In this document: positions 25,826 to 33,701 of the stretch, one piece after another
How positions within the stretch are numbered: the stretch's first letter is position 1
How the letters are laid out: each line of letters begins with the position of its first letter
Source of the DNA: Desulfovibrio sp.
Lineage (GTDB): Bacteria; Bacillota; Dethiobacteria; DTU022
Length of the DNA: 58,913 bases
Assembly (NCBI GenBank): GCA_020060545.1
Contig: JAGUZX010000027.1
Span: 1-58,913 of the forward strand
Reading direction: 5' to 3'
Notes under the pieces: generated by a model
The model's input: only the letters and a program-made list of their open reading frames with translations
Database searches by the model: none
Told to the model about the DNA's origin: nothing
Made by a program: the position numbers and the translations under genes

Positions 25826-26551
25826 ATGATCATTGATGTGTTGACCATATTCCCCGGGATCCTGAAAGGCCCTTTCAGCGAAAGCATGATCAAAAGGGCG
25901 CAGGAACGGGGGTTGGTAAAAATCGAGCTAACCGATCTGCGTTCTTTCGCCCGGGGCAGGCACCGCCAGGTGGATGATACCCCTTACGGCGGCGGCGCGG
26001 GGATGGTTTTTAAACCGGAACCGCTTTTTGAGGCCGTGGAGGCCCTCAGCGGCGAAGCGGCCAGGGTAATTCTCCTTACCCCCCAGGGGAGGACTTTCAA
26101 CCAGGCTCTTGCCCGTGAATTGGCCCGCGAAGAACGCCTGCTCCTGATCTGCGGCCGTTACGAGGGCGTCGACGAAAGGGTGCGGGAGGCGCTAGTCAAT
26201 GATGAAATTTCTATCGGCGACTATATCCTTTCCGGGGGCGAACTGGCGGCGGCGGTGGTGATCGATGCCGTGGTGCGGCTTCTGCCGGGGTTCCTGGAGG
26301 AAGAAAGCACGGCGGAAGAATCGTTCAGCGGGCATCTCTTGGAATGCCCTCATTATACCCGTCCCCCGGTTTTTCGGGGTATGGCCGTCCCCGGGGTGCT
26401 GCTGTCCGGGAACCATGCCGCCATAGCGCAGTGGCGCCGGTGCCAGTCGCTGCGCCGGACCTGGGAAAGGCGGCCGGACCTGCTGGCCAAAGCGGAGCTG
26501 TCTCCGGAAGACCGGCAGTGCTTGGAGCGCCTGGTAAAAAAAGATGAATAG
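25826..26551 (+). CDS. trmD: tRNA (guanine37-N1)-methyltransferase
   Basis: A 241-residue SPOUT-class methyltransferase making m1G37 in tRNA, which prevents frameshifting. Signature segments: [26 protein letters not shown] and [14 protein letters not shown] (trefoil-knot SAM site). The C-terminal domain ([18 protein letters not shown]) completes it. It lies 11 bp after rimM. About 200 bp separate it from rplS. Confidence 0.97.
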   Translation: MIIDVLTIFPGILKGPFSESMIKRAQERGLVKIELTDLRSFARGRHRQVDDTPYGGGAGMVFKPEPLFEAVEALSGEAARVILLTPQGRTFNQALARELAREERLLLICGRYEGVDERVREALVNDEISIGDYILSGGELAAAVVIDAVVRLLPGFLEEESTAEESFSGHLLECPHYTRPPVFRGMAVPGVLLSGNHAAIAQWRRCQSLRRTWERRPDLLAKAELSPEDRQCLERLVKKDE

Positions 26552-26663
26552 CCCGCTTGGCCACACGCGTATATTTTGCCGGCGGGTAGAAAAATAAAGG
26601 TACAGATTATGTAGACAGAACAGCCGGTTTAAGGTAGATTTAAAAAAGATGGGTCAATTTAAC

Positions 26664-26724
26664 GGATGACGGCCGGCGGAGACCGGAACCCTTTTTACCG
26701 TAATCCCGGGCAGAGGGACCATCC
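26664..26724 (+). ncRNA. structured leader before rplS (L19 leader-like)
   Basis: An outer stem GGATG (26664-26668) with CATCC (26720-26724) encloses a GCCGG/CCGG-type hairpin (26671-26686) and a CCCT...AGGG stem (about 26690-26717), a compact three-way layout 30 nt before the rplS start. Autoregulatory L19 leaders are known in Firmicutes. This placement and fold suggest one, but I have not compared it with the family model. Confidence 0.5.
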
Positions 26725-26753
26725 GCCTGAATTTTGAAGGAGGTCTTTTCGAG

Positions 26754-27095
26754 GTGGACTTAATCAAAGATGTAGAGAAGCAATATCTGAAAGAAGAAAT
26801 CCCTTCCTTTGCCCCCGGTGATACGGTGAAGGTCCATGTCAAGGTGGTGGAAGGGGCCCGCGAGCGGACCCAGGTTTTTGAAGGGGTAGTGATCGGGCGC
26901 AAGGGCAGCGGCCTGAAAGAAACTTTTACCGTGCGCCGGGTCACATACGGAATCGGGGTGGAGCGGATCTTCCCCGTTCATTCGCCGGTAGTAGACCGGA
27001 TTGAGGTAGTCAAAAGAGGCCGGGTCCGCCGGGCCAAACTCTACTACCTGCGCAAACTGACCGGCAAGGCAGCCCGTATACGCGAACGCCGCTAA
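26754..27095 (+). CDS. rplS: 50S ribosomal protein L19
   Basis: A 113-residue L19 at the 30S-50S interface. GTG 26754 follows GAAGGAGG by 10 nt. Conserved [53 protein letters not shown] and the basic [13 protein letters not shown] tail are all present. Preceded by a structured leader, followed closely by lepB. Confidence 0.97.
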   Translation: MDLIKDVEKQYLKEEIPSFAPGDTVKVHVKVVEGARERTQVFEGVVIGRKGSGLKETFTVRRVTYGIGVERIFPVHSPVVDRIEVVKRGRVRRAKLYYLRKLTGKAARIRERR

Positions 27096-27110
27096 CAGAT
27101 CGACACAGGG

Positions 27111-27650
27111 ATGAGTGAGATGAACAGGTCAAGGGAAGTATGGGAATGGGTCCGCTCCATCGCCATCGCCGTCCTGCTGGCCCTGGTGATACGCTTCTTC
27201 CTCTTCGAAGTGTTTGTGGTGGAGGGAAGATCCATGTATCCCACCCTGCAAGACCATGAGCGGCTGGTGGTGAACAAGCTGGTTTACCGTTTCGACGAGC
27301 CGCAACCGGGGGATATAGTCGTGTTCGAATACGAACCGGGGCGCGATTTTATCAAAAGGGTGATCGGCGTCGGGGGGGACACCATCGAGATACGAGGCGG
27401 GGAGGTCTACCGCAACGGGGTCCTGCTGGAAGAACCTTACCTGAGCGAGCGTATGGATTCCCCGGATTACGGCCCGGTGGTGGTGCCTTACGGTTATTTC
27501 TTCTTAATGGGGGATTACCGCCGCAACAGTATGGACAGCCGCGACCCCAGGGTCGGGTTTGTTTCGCTGGAAAAGATCAAAGGGCGGGCCCTGTTTATTT
27601 TTTGGCCTCCCTTTGAAACAAGGGTTATCACCAGCAGGGTGGCGGAATAG
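27111..27650 (+). CDS. lepB: signal peptidase I
   Basis: A 179-residue type I signal peptidase, anchored by one N-terminal membrane helix (about 16-36), removing signal peptides outside the membrane. The catalytic Ser41 is in GRSMYPTL and Lys82 in DFIKRVIGVGGD. The conserved GDYRRNSMDSRDPR box is present. ATG 27111 or ATG 27120 could be the start. The stop overlaps the rbgA start by one base. Confidence 0.95.
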   Translation: MSEMNRSREVWEWVRSIAIAVLLALVIRFFLFEVFVVEGRSMYPTLQDHERLVVNKLVYRFDEPQPGDIVVFEYEPGRDFIKRVIGVGGDTIEIRGGEVYRNGVLLEEPYLSERMDSPDYGPVVVPYGYFFLMGDYRRNSMDSRDPRVGFVSLEKIKGRALFIFWPPFETRVITSRVAE

Positions 27651-28480
27651 TGACCGGGGCCCAGTGGTATCCCGGCAACATGGCTCGGGCGATGCGCCTG
27701 CTCCAGGAAGAGCTTAAACTGGTCGACCTGGCCGTGGAGCTTTTGGACGCCCGCATCCCCGCCAGCAGCCGGAATCCTCACTTTTCCCGCCTGATCGGTT
27801 CAAAACAGCACCTGGTATTACTGCATAAGGCCGACCGGGGGGAGCGGAGAGTCACAACCCGGTGGCTTTTTCATTTCCAGAAAACCGGCCTTCATGCTTT
27901 GCCTTTCAGCGTTTTCATGCCGCAATCCCTGGGCTTATTTTTCAACTACCTCACGCAGCAGGAGCTTCTGCTGCGCCCGGCGCGGCTGAAAAGGCCGCTG
28001 CGGCTGATCATCACCGGTATCCCCAATGTGGGCAAATCAACATTGATCAATTACCTGGTCAAAAAGGCGGCGGCCCGCACCGGGGACAGGCCCGGGATCA
28101 CCAGGGGCCGCCAGTGGATCCGCCTTTTGCCGGGGTTCGAGCTGCTTGACACGCCCGGCATTCTCTGGCCCAACCTTTCCGAGCAAACCGCGCTCCCGCT
28201 GGCGGCAGTGGGGGCGCTGCCGGCCGGCCGGGTGGAACCGCAGCGCTTGGCCGCCTGGCTGCTGGCTTTGATTGTGCAGAGGGGCAAAGAGGACCGGCTG
28301 CGGCGGCGCTATCCCGGTTTGCAGCCGGGCGAACCCGAAGCGATGCTGGAGCAGATCGGTTTAGGGAGGGGGCTCCTCATGCAGGAGGGAAAGGTAAACC
28401 TGGAGCGCTCCGCGTCGCTGCTGCTGCGCGATTTTCAAAATGGGGCCCTGGGCCGTCTCTCCTTGGAAGAACCGCCGTAG
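27650..28480 (+). CDS. rbgA: ribosome biogenesis GTPase RbgA (YlqF)
   Basis: A 276-residue circularly permuted GTPase for late 50S assembly. It begins at GTG 27650 with the family opening QWYPGNMARAMR (usually PGHMAKA). The G4-like LHKAD comes before the G1 P-loop GIPNVGKSTLIN, then PGITRG and LLDTPGIL, the permuted order. The C-terminal domain is typical. The stop TAG touches the second dispersed repeat. Confidence 0.95.
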   Translation: MTGAQWYPGNMARAMRLLQEELKLVDLAVELLDARIPASSRNPHFSRLIGSKQHLVLLHKADRGERRVTTRWLFHFQKTGLHALPFSVFMPQSLGLFFNYLTQQELLLRPARLKRPLRLIITGIPNVGKSTLINYLVKKAAARTGDRPGITRGRQWIRLLPGFELLDTPGILWPNLSEQTALPLAAVGALPAGRVEPQRLAAWLLALIVQRGKEDRLRRRYPGLQPGEPEAMLEQIGLGRGLLMQEGKVNLERSASLLLRDFQNGALGRLSLEEPP

Positions 28481-28578
28481 TGAGAGGTGAGAAGTGAGAG
28501 GTTGGAAGTGGGAAAAAGATACCGTTTAACGATTTCTAACCCGGCTCCACTCCTTAGATCTCACCTCTCACCTCTCAA
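28481..28578. repeat. MITE-like dispersed repeat, copy 2
   Basis: The left arm starts TGAGAGGTGAGAAGTGAGAG (28481-28512), the right arm ends TCACCTCTCACCTCTCAA (28547-28578), with 34 bp between. It is of the same family as 20483-20623 and again starts at the base after a TAG stop codon. Confidence 0.65.
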
Positions 28579-28770
28579 TTGCGAGACATGCCTAGCATAG
28601 CAGAGGTCAGATTCGGAGGCCGGAGGCGAACGGCCCGCTTCTGGATGCTTGGGGGCGGGGCCTCCGCTCAAAGCGGAGGGTGGAGGAGAACGGCCTGCGA
28701 TGGGAGGGCATGGCGGCGCTTGCGCCGCCCGCCAGGCGGAAGCAGGCGTTACAAGGAGGGGAAAAAGCGT
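28579..28770. other. G+C-rich spacer with two perfect hairpins before rnhB
   Basis: The spacer holds CCTCCGCT-CAA-AGCGGAGG (about 28661-28679) and GGCGGCGC-TT-GCGCCGCC (about 28712-28729), both perfect 8-bp stems. A partly repeated phrase (GGAGGCGAACGGCCCGC, then GGAGGAGAACGGCCTGC) occurs near 28625 and 28682. An open frame through it joins rnhB but is Arg-rich and non-homologous, so I treat it as non-coding. Confidence 0.5.
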
Positions 28771-29574
28771 TTGCGGTTGAACCGGATCAGCCTGGTTGAG
28801 CTGGCTGCCTACCTGGAGGACCGGCATGAGCTCTTGCCGGAGGAAGAAGCAGGGCTGCGGGCCGATCCCCGCCGCGGGGCGCGGCTGCTCCTGGAGCGCT
28901 GTTTGCAGCGCCGGCGGGAGATGGAAGCGGAAACAGCCCGCTTACAGATGATGCTGGCCGAAGAAAGAAAATTCTGGCGCCAGGGCATCAGGTTGGTGGC
29001 CGGGGTCGACGAAGCCGGGCGCGGCCCGCTGGCCGGCCCGGTCGTGGCCGCCGCGGTGATCCTGCCGCCGGAAACGCCGATCCCTTTGCTCAACGATTCG
29101 AAGCAGCTTGCCCCGGCGGTGCGGGAGAAACTGTTTGACGAAATTCACCGGGCGGCCGCCGGCGTCGGCATCGGCATCGCCCCGGTGGAGGAGATTGACC
29201 GGATTAATATCTACGGCGCGTTAATGCAGGCCATGCGGGACGCGCTCTCCGCGCTCCCCCTGGAGCCGGAAATAGTCCTTGTGGACGGCTTCCCGATCCG
29301 GGAGCTGGCGTTAAGACAAAAAGCGATCAAGGGAGGAGACGCCCTGTCCCTTTCCATCGCCGCCGCTTCCGTCGTGGCCAAAGTCACCCGGGACCGGATG
29401 ATGCTTGACCTGCACCGCCGCTATCCCGCTTACGGCTTTGACCGGCACAAGGGCTACGCGACAAAGGACCACCGGCTCGCCCTGAAGCGGGTGGGCCCCT
29501 GCCCCGCCCACCGCCGTTCATTCAAGCTCAGCCCCGGCGCCGGCGGCGCGGAACCGGAAGAAGGCGGGCAGTGA
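28771..29574 (+). CDS. rnhB: ribonuclease HII
   Basis: A 267-residue RNase HII, which cuts RNA in RNA-DNA hybrids, including single ribonucleotides in DNA. TTG 28771 is chosen because AAGGAGGGG lies about 10 nt upstream. The frame continues upstream but without homology. An N-terminal helical extension of about 70 residues, as in B. subtilis RnhB, precedes GVDEAGRGPLAGP (Asp-Glu active site), NDSKQL, LVDGFPI and AAASVVAKVTRD. It ends overlapping yraN by one base (TGATG). Confidence 0.95.
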   Translation: MRLNRISLVELAAYLEDRHELLPEEEAGLRADPRRGARLLLERCLQRRREMEAETARLQMMLAEERKFWRQGIRLVAGVDEAGRGPLAGPVVAAAVILPPETPIPLLNDSKQLAPAVREKLFDEIHRAAAGVGIGIAPVEEIDRINIYGALMQAMRDALSALPLEPEIVLVDGFPIRELALRQKAIKGGDALSLSIAAASVVAKVTRDRMMLDLHRRYPAYGFDRHKGYATKDHRLALKRVGPCPAHRRSFKLSPGAGGAEPEEGGQ

Positions 29575-29942
29575 TGTCGGCGAAGCGGCGGCGGGTCGGC
29601 TTGGCCGGAGAGAAGGCGGCCCGGGAGTACCTCCAGGGTTGCGGCTTACGCATCGAAGCGGTAAACTACCGCTGCCCCCTGGGTGAAATCGATATCGTGG
29701 CCCGGGGAAAGAAAGCCGTGGTCTTCGTGGAAGTGCGCGCCCGCACCGGCGGCGGTTTCGGGACCCCGGCTGAATCCATTACCGCGCTGAAGCAGAACCG
29801 CCTGAAACGGTTGGCGGAACATTTCATGCGCTGCCGCTATGGACGGGAAGTCCCCTGCCGTTTTGACCTGATCGCGGTGATCATGGATCCGGAAAGCCTG
29901 GCGGTGCGGGATTTGCGCCATTACCGGGGTATCATTGGTTAA
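29574..29942 (+). CDS. yraN: UPF0102 protein YraN
   Basis: A 122-residue YraN-family protein with a restriction-endonuclease-like fold, next to rnhB in many bacteria. Motifs: GEKAAREYLQGCGLRI, CPLGEIDIVARG and VFVEVRARTGGGFG, then FDLIAVI. The active-site-like D and ExR/K positions are kept. A role in DNA processing is suspected for the family but not shown. Confidence 0.92.
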   Translation: MSAKRRRVGLAGEKAAREYLQGCGLRIEAVNYRCPLGEIDIVARGKKAVVFVEVRARTGGGFGTPAESITALKQNRLKRLAEHFMRCRYGREVPCRFDLIAVIMDPESLAVRDLRHYRGIIG

Positions 29943-30049
29943 TTTTTTCCCGCATCCCGTCCATTACCATCCGTCTAAAAAAGTCCAATAATTAAATGAT
30001 GTTAACATAATGTTACGAGTCTTTAACAATTTCACGGGCATACCCCGAA

Positions 30050-30075
30050 AGGGCCTGTTTGTCAGGCTCTTTTTT
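30050..30075 (+). terminator. terminator after yraN
   Basis: AGGGCCTG (30050-30057) pairs with CAGGCTCT (30063-30070, one G-U), followed by six T residues. It overlaps the -35 box of the next promoter. Confidence 0.75.
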
Positions 30076-30087
30076 AATACATATAAT
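30059..30087 (+). promoter_or_regulatory. sigma-A promoter for the riboswitch transcript
   Basis: TTGTCA (30059-30064) and a perfect TATAAT (30082-30087), 17 bp apart. Predicted start near 30094, a few bases before the riboswitch aptamer. Confidence 0.8.
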
Positions 30088-30098
30088 TAAGTTAACAT

Positions 30099-30202
30099 AA
30101 ACGCCGAATCATTTAGTACGGGGGATCCATTTTGGGGGTGAACCGCGCTTTCGCGGAGGGACCACTCCTGTCCCTAACCCGTCAGCTAACCCCGGAGGCG
30201 TA
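30099..30202 (+). promoter_or_regulatory. cyclic-di-AMP riboswitch (ydaO/yuaA type)
   Basis: The leader has the known ydaO-yuaA landmarks in order: ACGCCGAATC, GGGGGATCC, TTTTGGGGGTGAACC, a GCG/CGC hairpin, GGGAC...GTCCC and AACCCGTCAGCTAACC, closed by GGCGT. P1 pairs ACGCC (30101-30105) with GGCGT (30197-30201). The 3' strand of P1 ends only about 5 nt before the AAAGGAGG of the hydrolase gene and no intrinsic terminator follows, so control at translation initiation is plausible. This class turns genes off when c-di-AMP is high and commonly controls cell-wall enzymes and K+ or osmolyte transport. Confidence 0.9.
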
Positions 30203-30220
30203 ACAAAGGAGGTTTACTTA

Positions 30221-31021
30221 TTGTTCAGATCCTTTAAGGCGATCCTGGTCGTATCGGTAATGCTCCTGGTCTTCGGCGCCGGAGCGGCAGAGGCGTCAAT
30301 CCGGCACACCGTGCAGCGGGGCGAAACGCTGTGGCGAATCTCCCAGCACTACGGGACAACACTTGATGCGGTTGCCGCGGCCAACAACCTCTCCAACGTC
30401 AACCTCATTTACCCCGGACAGACCCTGGTGATCCCGGGGAAACACCTGGTCGCCCGCGGTGAAACGCTCTGGTCGATTGCGCAGCGTTACGGCACTACCG
30501 CGGCGGCAATCGCCTCGGCCAGCAGGCTGAGTAACCCGAACCTGATTTACCCGGGGCAGATCTTGACCTTGCCCGGCGGCGTGGATACGGGCTCCGCGCC
30601 ATCGCCGCCTGCGGCGCCCTCGACGCCGCTCCCTTCCCGCGGGGAGACGTCGCTGTCTGCGGCCGACCTGGACTTGTTTGCCCGCCTGGTCCACTCCGAA
30701 GCGGCCGGAGAACCGTATCTGGGGCAGGTGGCGGTGGCGGCTTCGGTCCTGAACCGGGTCAAAGATCCCCGTTACCCCAATACTGTGCGCCAGGTTATCC
30801 TGCAGGTTGTGAACGGCTACTACCAGTATTCACCGGTCCTGGACGGGCGGATTAACCTGCCCGCGAACGAAACAGCCTACCGCGCCGTGCGCGACGCCCT
30901 GAACGGCTCCGACCCCTCCCTGGGCGCGACCGGCTTCTACAATCCCAGTAAAACCACCAATCAGTGGGTGCGCAGCCAGCCTGTGACCACCGTGATCGGC
31001 AACCATGTCTTCTTCCGGTAA
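30221..31021 (+). CDS. LysM-domain cell-wall hydrolase, SleB type
   Basis: A 266-residue secreted hydrolase. TTG 30221 follows AAAGGAGG. A signal peptide (about 1-26: AILVVSVMLLVFGAGAAEA) precedes two LysM repeats (about 28-75 and 78-122: VQRGETLWRISQHYGTTLD, VARGETLWSIAQRYGTTAA), which bind peptidoglycan. A Pro-rich linker leads to a Hydrolase_2/SleB domain (about 150-266) with LVHSEAAGEP (catalytic Glu) and GATGFYNPSK. SleB enzymes are lytic transglycosylases of the spore cortex. With a c-di-AMP riboswitch this one may also act in vegetative wall remodelling. Confidence 0.92.
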   Translation: MFRSFKAILVVSVMLLVFGAGAAEASIRHTVQRGETLWRISQHYGTTLDAVAAANNLSNVNLIYPGQTLVIPGKHLVARGETLWSIAQRYGTTAAAIASASRLSNPNLIYPGQILTLPGGVDTGSAPSPPAAPSTPLPSRGETSLSAADLDLFARLVHSEAAGEPYLGQVAVAASVLNRVKDPRYPNTVRQVILQVVNGYYQYSPVLDGRINLPANETAYRAVRDALNGSDPSLGATGFYNPSKTTNQWVRSQPVTTVIGNHVFFR

Positions 31022-31044
31022 TGGAAACCGGTAAAATGCGGCAG

Positions 31045-31075
31045 GGCCTTCCGTAAAAACGGGAGGCCTTTTTTT
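31045..31075 (+). terminator. rho-independent terminator
   Basis: GGCCTTCCGT (31045-31054) pairs with ACGGGAGGCC (31059-31068) over 10 bp (one G-U), then seven T residues. Confidence 0.9.
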
Positions 31076-31155
31076 ATGATTCTGCGGGAGCGGCGCTTGA
31101 ATTGCTCCGGCAGCCCGATATTTTGACTGACCCGGCGCGGCCAACCCGCTTGTGT

Positions 31156-31183
31156 AACTTTGCCCTGCAGGATGCATATAATA
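31156..31183 (+). promoter_or_regulatory. candidate sigma-K promoter before the CwlJ-like gene
   Basis: AAC (31156-31158), then 16 nt and CATATAATA (31175-31183), fitting the mother-cell sigma-K pattern AC-N16/17-CATAnnnTA. The -10 could also serve sigma-A, but no good sigma-A -35 is present. The leader that follows folds GCCGGG with CCCGGT (about 31200-31236). Confidence 0.5.
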
Positions 31184-31276
31184 TGTAAACACCATATGGC
31201 GCCGGGTATAGATGCGCCGCTACGCACAGCCCGGTGTAACTGAACTTAATTTCGTTAACCGGAAAGGAGCAGCCAG

Positions 31277-31684
31277 ATGAAACGACCCGGACCGGGATCT
31301 GGTAAGAAAAAAACTTTATCGCCGGAGGATCTGGACCTGTTTGCCCGCCTGGTGCATGCCGAGGCGGCGGGTGAGCCGTTCGCGGGGCAGGTGGCGGTAG
31401 CGGCGGTAGTGCTTAACCGGGCCGGCGACCCGCGTTATCCCGATACGGTGCGGGAGGTAATCTTGCAGGTATGGAACGGCTGCCACCAGTTTTCACCTGT
31501 TTCCGACGGCAGGATTAATCTCCCCGCCGGCGAGTCGGCCTTTCGCGCCGTAAAAGCTGCCCTGCACGGCCTCGACCCTTCAAACGGGGCCACCGGTTTT
31601 TACAACCCCGCCGGCACCCGCGACCAGTGGGTGCGCAGCCAGGCGGTTACGGCTAAGATTGGTAACCACATTTTTTTCCGCTAG
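31277..31684 (+). CDS. cell-wall hydrolase, CwlJ-like (no signal peptide)
   Basis: A 135-residue stand-alone Hydrolase_2 domain, closely similar to the catalytic domain of the LysM hydrolase just upstream: EDLDLFARLVHAEAAGEPFA (catalytic Glu), DPRYPDTVREVILQV, GRINLP and GATGFYNPAGTRDQWVRSQ. It has no signal peptide and a basic start (MKRPGPGSGKKK), the layout of CwlJ, a germination hydrolase made in the mother cell and placed in the coat. AAAGGAG precedes ATG 31277. A local duplication of the upstream domain is likely. Sporulation expression is supported by the promoter pattern only. Confidence 0.88.
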   Translation: MKRPGPGSGKKKTLSPEDLDLFARLVHAEAAGEPFAGQVAVAAVVLNRAGDPRYPDTVREVILQVWNGCHQFSPVSDGRINLPAGESAFRAVKAALHGLDPSNGATGFYNPAGTRDQWVRSQAVTAKIGNHIFFR

Positions 31685-31780
31685 CAAATCCGGGCCTCCT
31701 AACTTCCGGGAGACCCTTTCCTTTTGCAGCGCCAACCAAATGTTCTGCCGCCGGATCAGGCATATCCGCGAGCGTGGTTC

Positions 31781-32818
31781 TCATGCATTCCGGATACGCC
31801 ACAGCCGGAATTTGCACTTCCCGCCCCGCCGGCGATAATATTTGTGAAAATATTCCCGGCGCCAGGACAGGGTGTCGGCAATCGTTTTTTCCAGCGGAAG
31901 CGGGGCAAAGCCCAGTTCTAACCGCGCCTTGTCGTTGCTGAAACTGGAATTGTCTACGACGGTCTGCAGCGAATAACGGGTATACTGCGGGATGGTGTTG
32001 GCCAGGCGGTAAAAGTGCTGGGTGAAGCTGGAGAAAAAAAGGGCCAGGTGGAAAGGCACCATTACCAGGGGCGATTTGATCCCGGCGATTTCCTGGGTGA
32101 TCTGGCGCAGTTTTTCCAGGGTGACGCGTTTTCCCGAGAAGATGTAGGCTTCACCGCGGCGCCCTTTTTGCGCCGCCAGGATCATTCCGCGGGCCACGTC
32201 CCGGACATCGACGAAGTCAAAGGCGCCGCTTACCAGGAAATGGAGCTTCCTGGCGGCAAAGGAGCTAATCAGCTGCCCCATTTCCGACCCGCGGTAATCG
32301 TAAGGGCCGATAATACCGGTCGGGTAGACAATGACGGCATCCAGCCCCTGCCCAATCGCTTCCAGGACCGCCAGCGTCCCGGCGGCTTTGGTCCGGTCGT
32401 AAGCCCCGGCGGGATTATCCGGATCCAGCGGGGTCGCTTCGGTGATGGTAACACCGTGGGGCTCCCTCCTGAAAGCGTGGACCGAGCTGGTATGCACCAT
32501 CCGGCGGACATTAGCTTTCAGCGCCGCAGCGGCCGTGTTGCGGGTCCCCTCGACATTAACCCGGTGCATCAGCTCTTCCGCGCCGGGGATGATGGAGATA
32601 ACCCCCGCCAGGTGATAAACAGTCTCCACCCCGGCCATGGCTTTTCCCAGGGCGTCCGGGTCCAAAACGCTTCCCGCCACAAGTTCTACAGCCAGGCCGC
32701 TCAGCGAATCGCAGCACTCACCCGGTAAAACGAGCGCCCGCACCTGCTCCCCCCGGGCCAGCAGTTTCCGCACCAGCACATTGCCGACGTGGCCCGTTGC
32801 GCCGGTAACCAGGTTCAT
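31781..32818 (-). CDS. NAD-dependent epimerase/dehydratase (extended SDR)
   Basis: A 345-residue extended SDR similar to dihydroflavonol-4-reductase-like and hopanoid-associated sugar-epimerase proteins. TGATGHVGNVLVRKLL is the NAD-binding loop, HTSSVHAF holds the catalytic Ser, and YDRTKAAG the Tyr-x-x-x-Lys. Its start follows AAGGAGG and lies 7 bp after the tetR stop, so the two form an operon and the regulator probably controls it. The substrate is unknown. Confidence 0.88.
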   Translation of the reverse strand: MNLVTGATGHVGNVLVRKLLARGEQVRALVLPGECCDSLSGLAVELVAGSVLDPDALGKAMAGVETVYHLAGVISIIPGAEELMHRVNVEGTRNTAAAALKANVRRMVHTSSVHAFRREPHGVTITEATPLDPDNPAGAYDRTKAAGTLAVLEAIGQGLDAVIVYPTGIIGPYDYRGSEMGQLISSFAARKLHFLVSGAFDFVDVRDVARGMILAAQKGRRGEAYIFSGKRVTLEKLRQITQEIAGIKSPLVMVPFHLALFFSSFTQHFYRLANTIPQYTRYSLQTVVDNSSFSNDKARLELGFAPLPLEKTIADTLSWRREYFHKYYRRRGGKCKFRLWRIRNA

Positions 32819-32825
32819 TGAACAA

Positions 32826-33419
32826 CTACCTCCTTATTAACCCGTCCAGCAGGATCTGCATGCTGTCTGCGGTTACTTTACCCCAATCCCTGCGGGGGTC
32901 GATCAGGCTTTGCAGGAAGAGCCCGCTGGCCAGGGAAAGCAGCACCTGGGCCGCGGAAACCGGGTCGACGGGCGCGAGGCTGCCCTCCCTGATGCCGCGC
33001 TTGATCAGTCCGGTAAAAATTTTTTGATACCTTTGATACGTGGCGATGGAGGCCTTGCGGACGGTTTCGTCACGGCTGGCCTGGGCCCACAGCTCCAGGA
33101 AGAGGCCGGTCTTGCTTTGATCGGCCTGAAATGCGCCCTGCATCAGGTGTGACATTTTAAGCAGGCTTTCAGGGACATTAACGGTTCCGCCGGCGAAGTG
33201 CGCCAACATCTCCTGCAGATCCGCCAGCCAACTTTCGAGCAGTGCCAAAAAGACCTTTTGCTTGCTTTCAAAATGGTAGTAGAAGGCGCCCTTGCTAACG
33301 CCGGCCCGGTCGCAGATCTCAGCCACCCCGGTTTCCGCATAGCCTTTTTCCGCGAAGCACAGGGCCGCGGCATCCAAGATGGCCCCCCTGGTTTCTTCCC
33401 GCCTTTGTTCGTTTTTCAC
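32826..33419 (-). CDS. TetR/AcrR-family transcriptional regulator
   Basis: A 197-residue repressor. The N-terminal helix-turn-helix (AALCFAEKGYAETGVAEIC, AGVSKGAFYYHF) is classical TetR. The C-terminal ligand domain (about 80-190) has the TetR_C_6-like look of acyl-CoA or lipid-responsive members, though the ligand cannot be told. GTG start with GGGAGG. A palindrome just after its predicted transcription start suggests autoregulation together with the downstream SDR. Confidence 0.92.
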   Translation of the reverse strand: MKNEQRREETRGAILDAAALCFAEKGYAETGVAEICDRAGVSKGAFYYHFESKQKVFLALLESWLADLQEMLAHFAGGTVNVPESLLKMSHLMQGAFQADQSKTGLFLELWAQASRDETVRKASIATYQRYQKIFTGLIKRGIREGSLAPVDPVSAAQVLLSLASGLFLQSLIDPRRDWGKVTADSMQILLDGLIRR

Positions 33420-33440
33420 GGTGTTCCTCCCTCTAAAAAC

Positions 33441-33489
33441 CGACCGGTCGTTATGTATTTATTGTATAATAAAATGCTTCAGCCGTCAA
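33441..33489 (-). promoter_or_regulatory. tetR promoter with operator palindrome
   Basis: On the minus strand, TTGACG (33489-33484) and TACAAT (33466-33461) are 17 bp apart. Just downstream of the expected start lies the palindrome CGACCGGTCG (33450-33441), extended imperfectly on both sides, a typical TetR operator position. The remaining stretch 33490-33701 is AT-rich with no gene seen. Confidence 0.7.
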
Positions 33490-33701
33490 CTCCATTATTC
33501 TATCTATGCTTAACTTAATGTTTTATGACACCCATCACAGGCAGGGAGTTTTAATGGCTGATTTTCGATGGGTTTTATCGAACTGGCGAAAGATTATTGT
33601 TGATTATAGTTACCGGTAAAAAACAATGACAGTTCCACTTTCAATATTCCGTCATATACCAATAATATAACACCAGGTGAAATAAGGAGATTGTTCTTCT
33701 T

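Noticed and set aside
31190-31260. Possible second riboswitch before the CwlJ-like gene
   Set aside because: A short GCCGGG/CCCGGT stem is present, but it does not match c-di-GMP, c-di-AMP, preQ1 or cobalamin aptamers as I know them.
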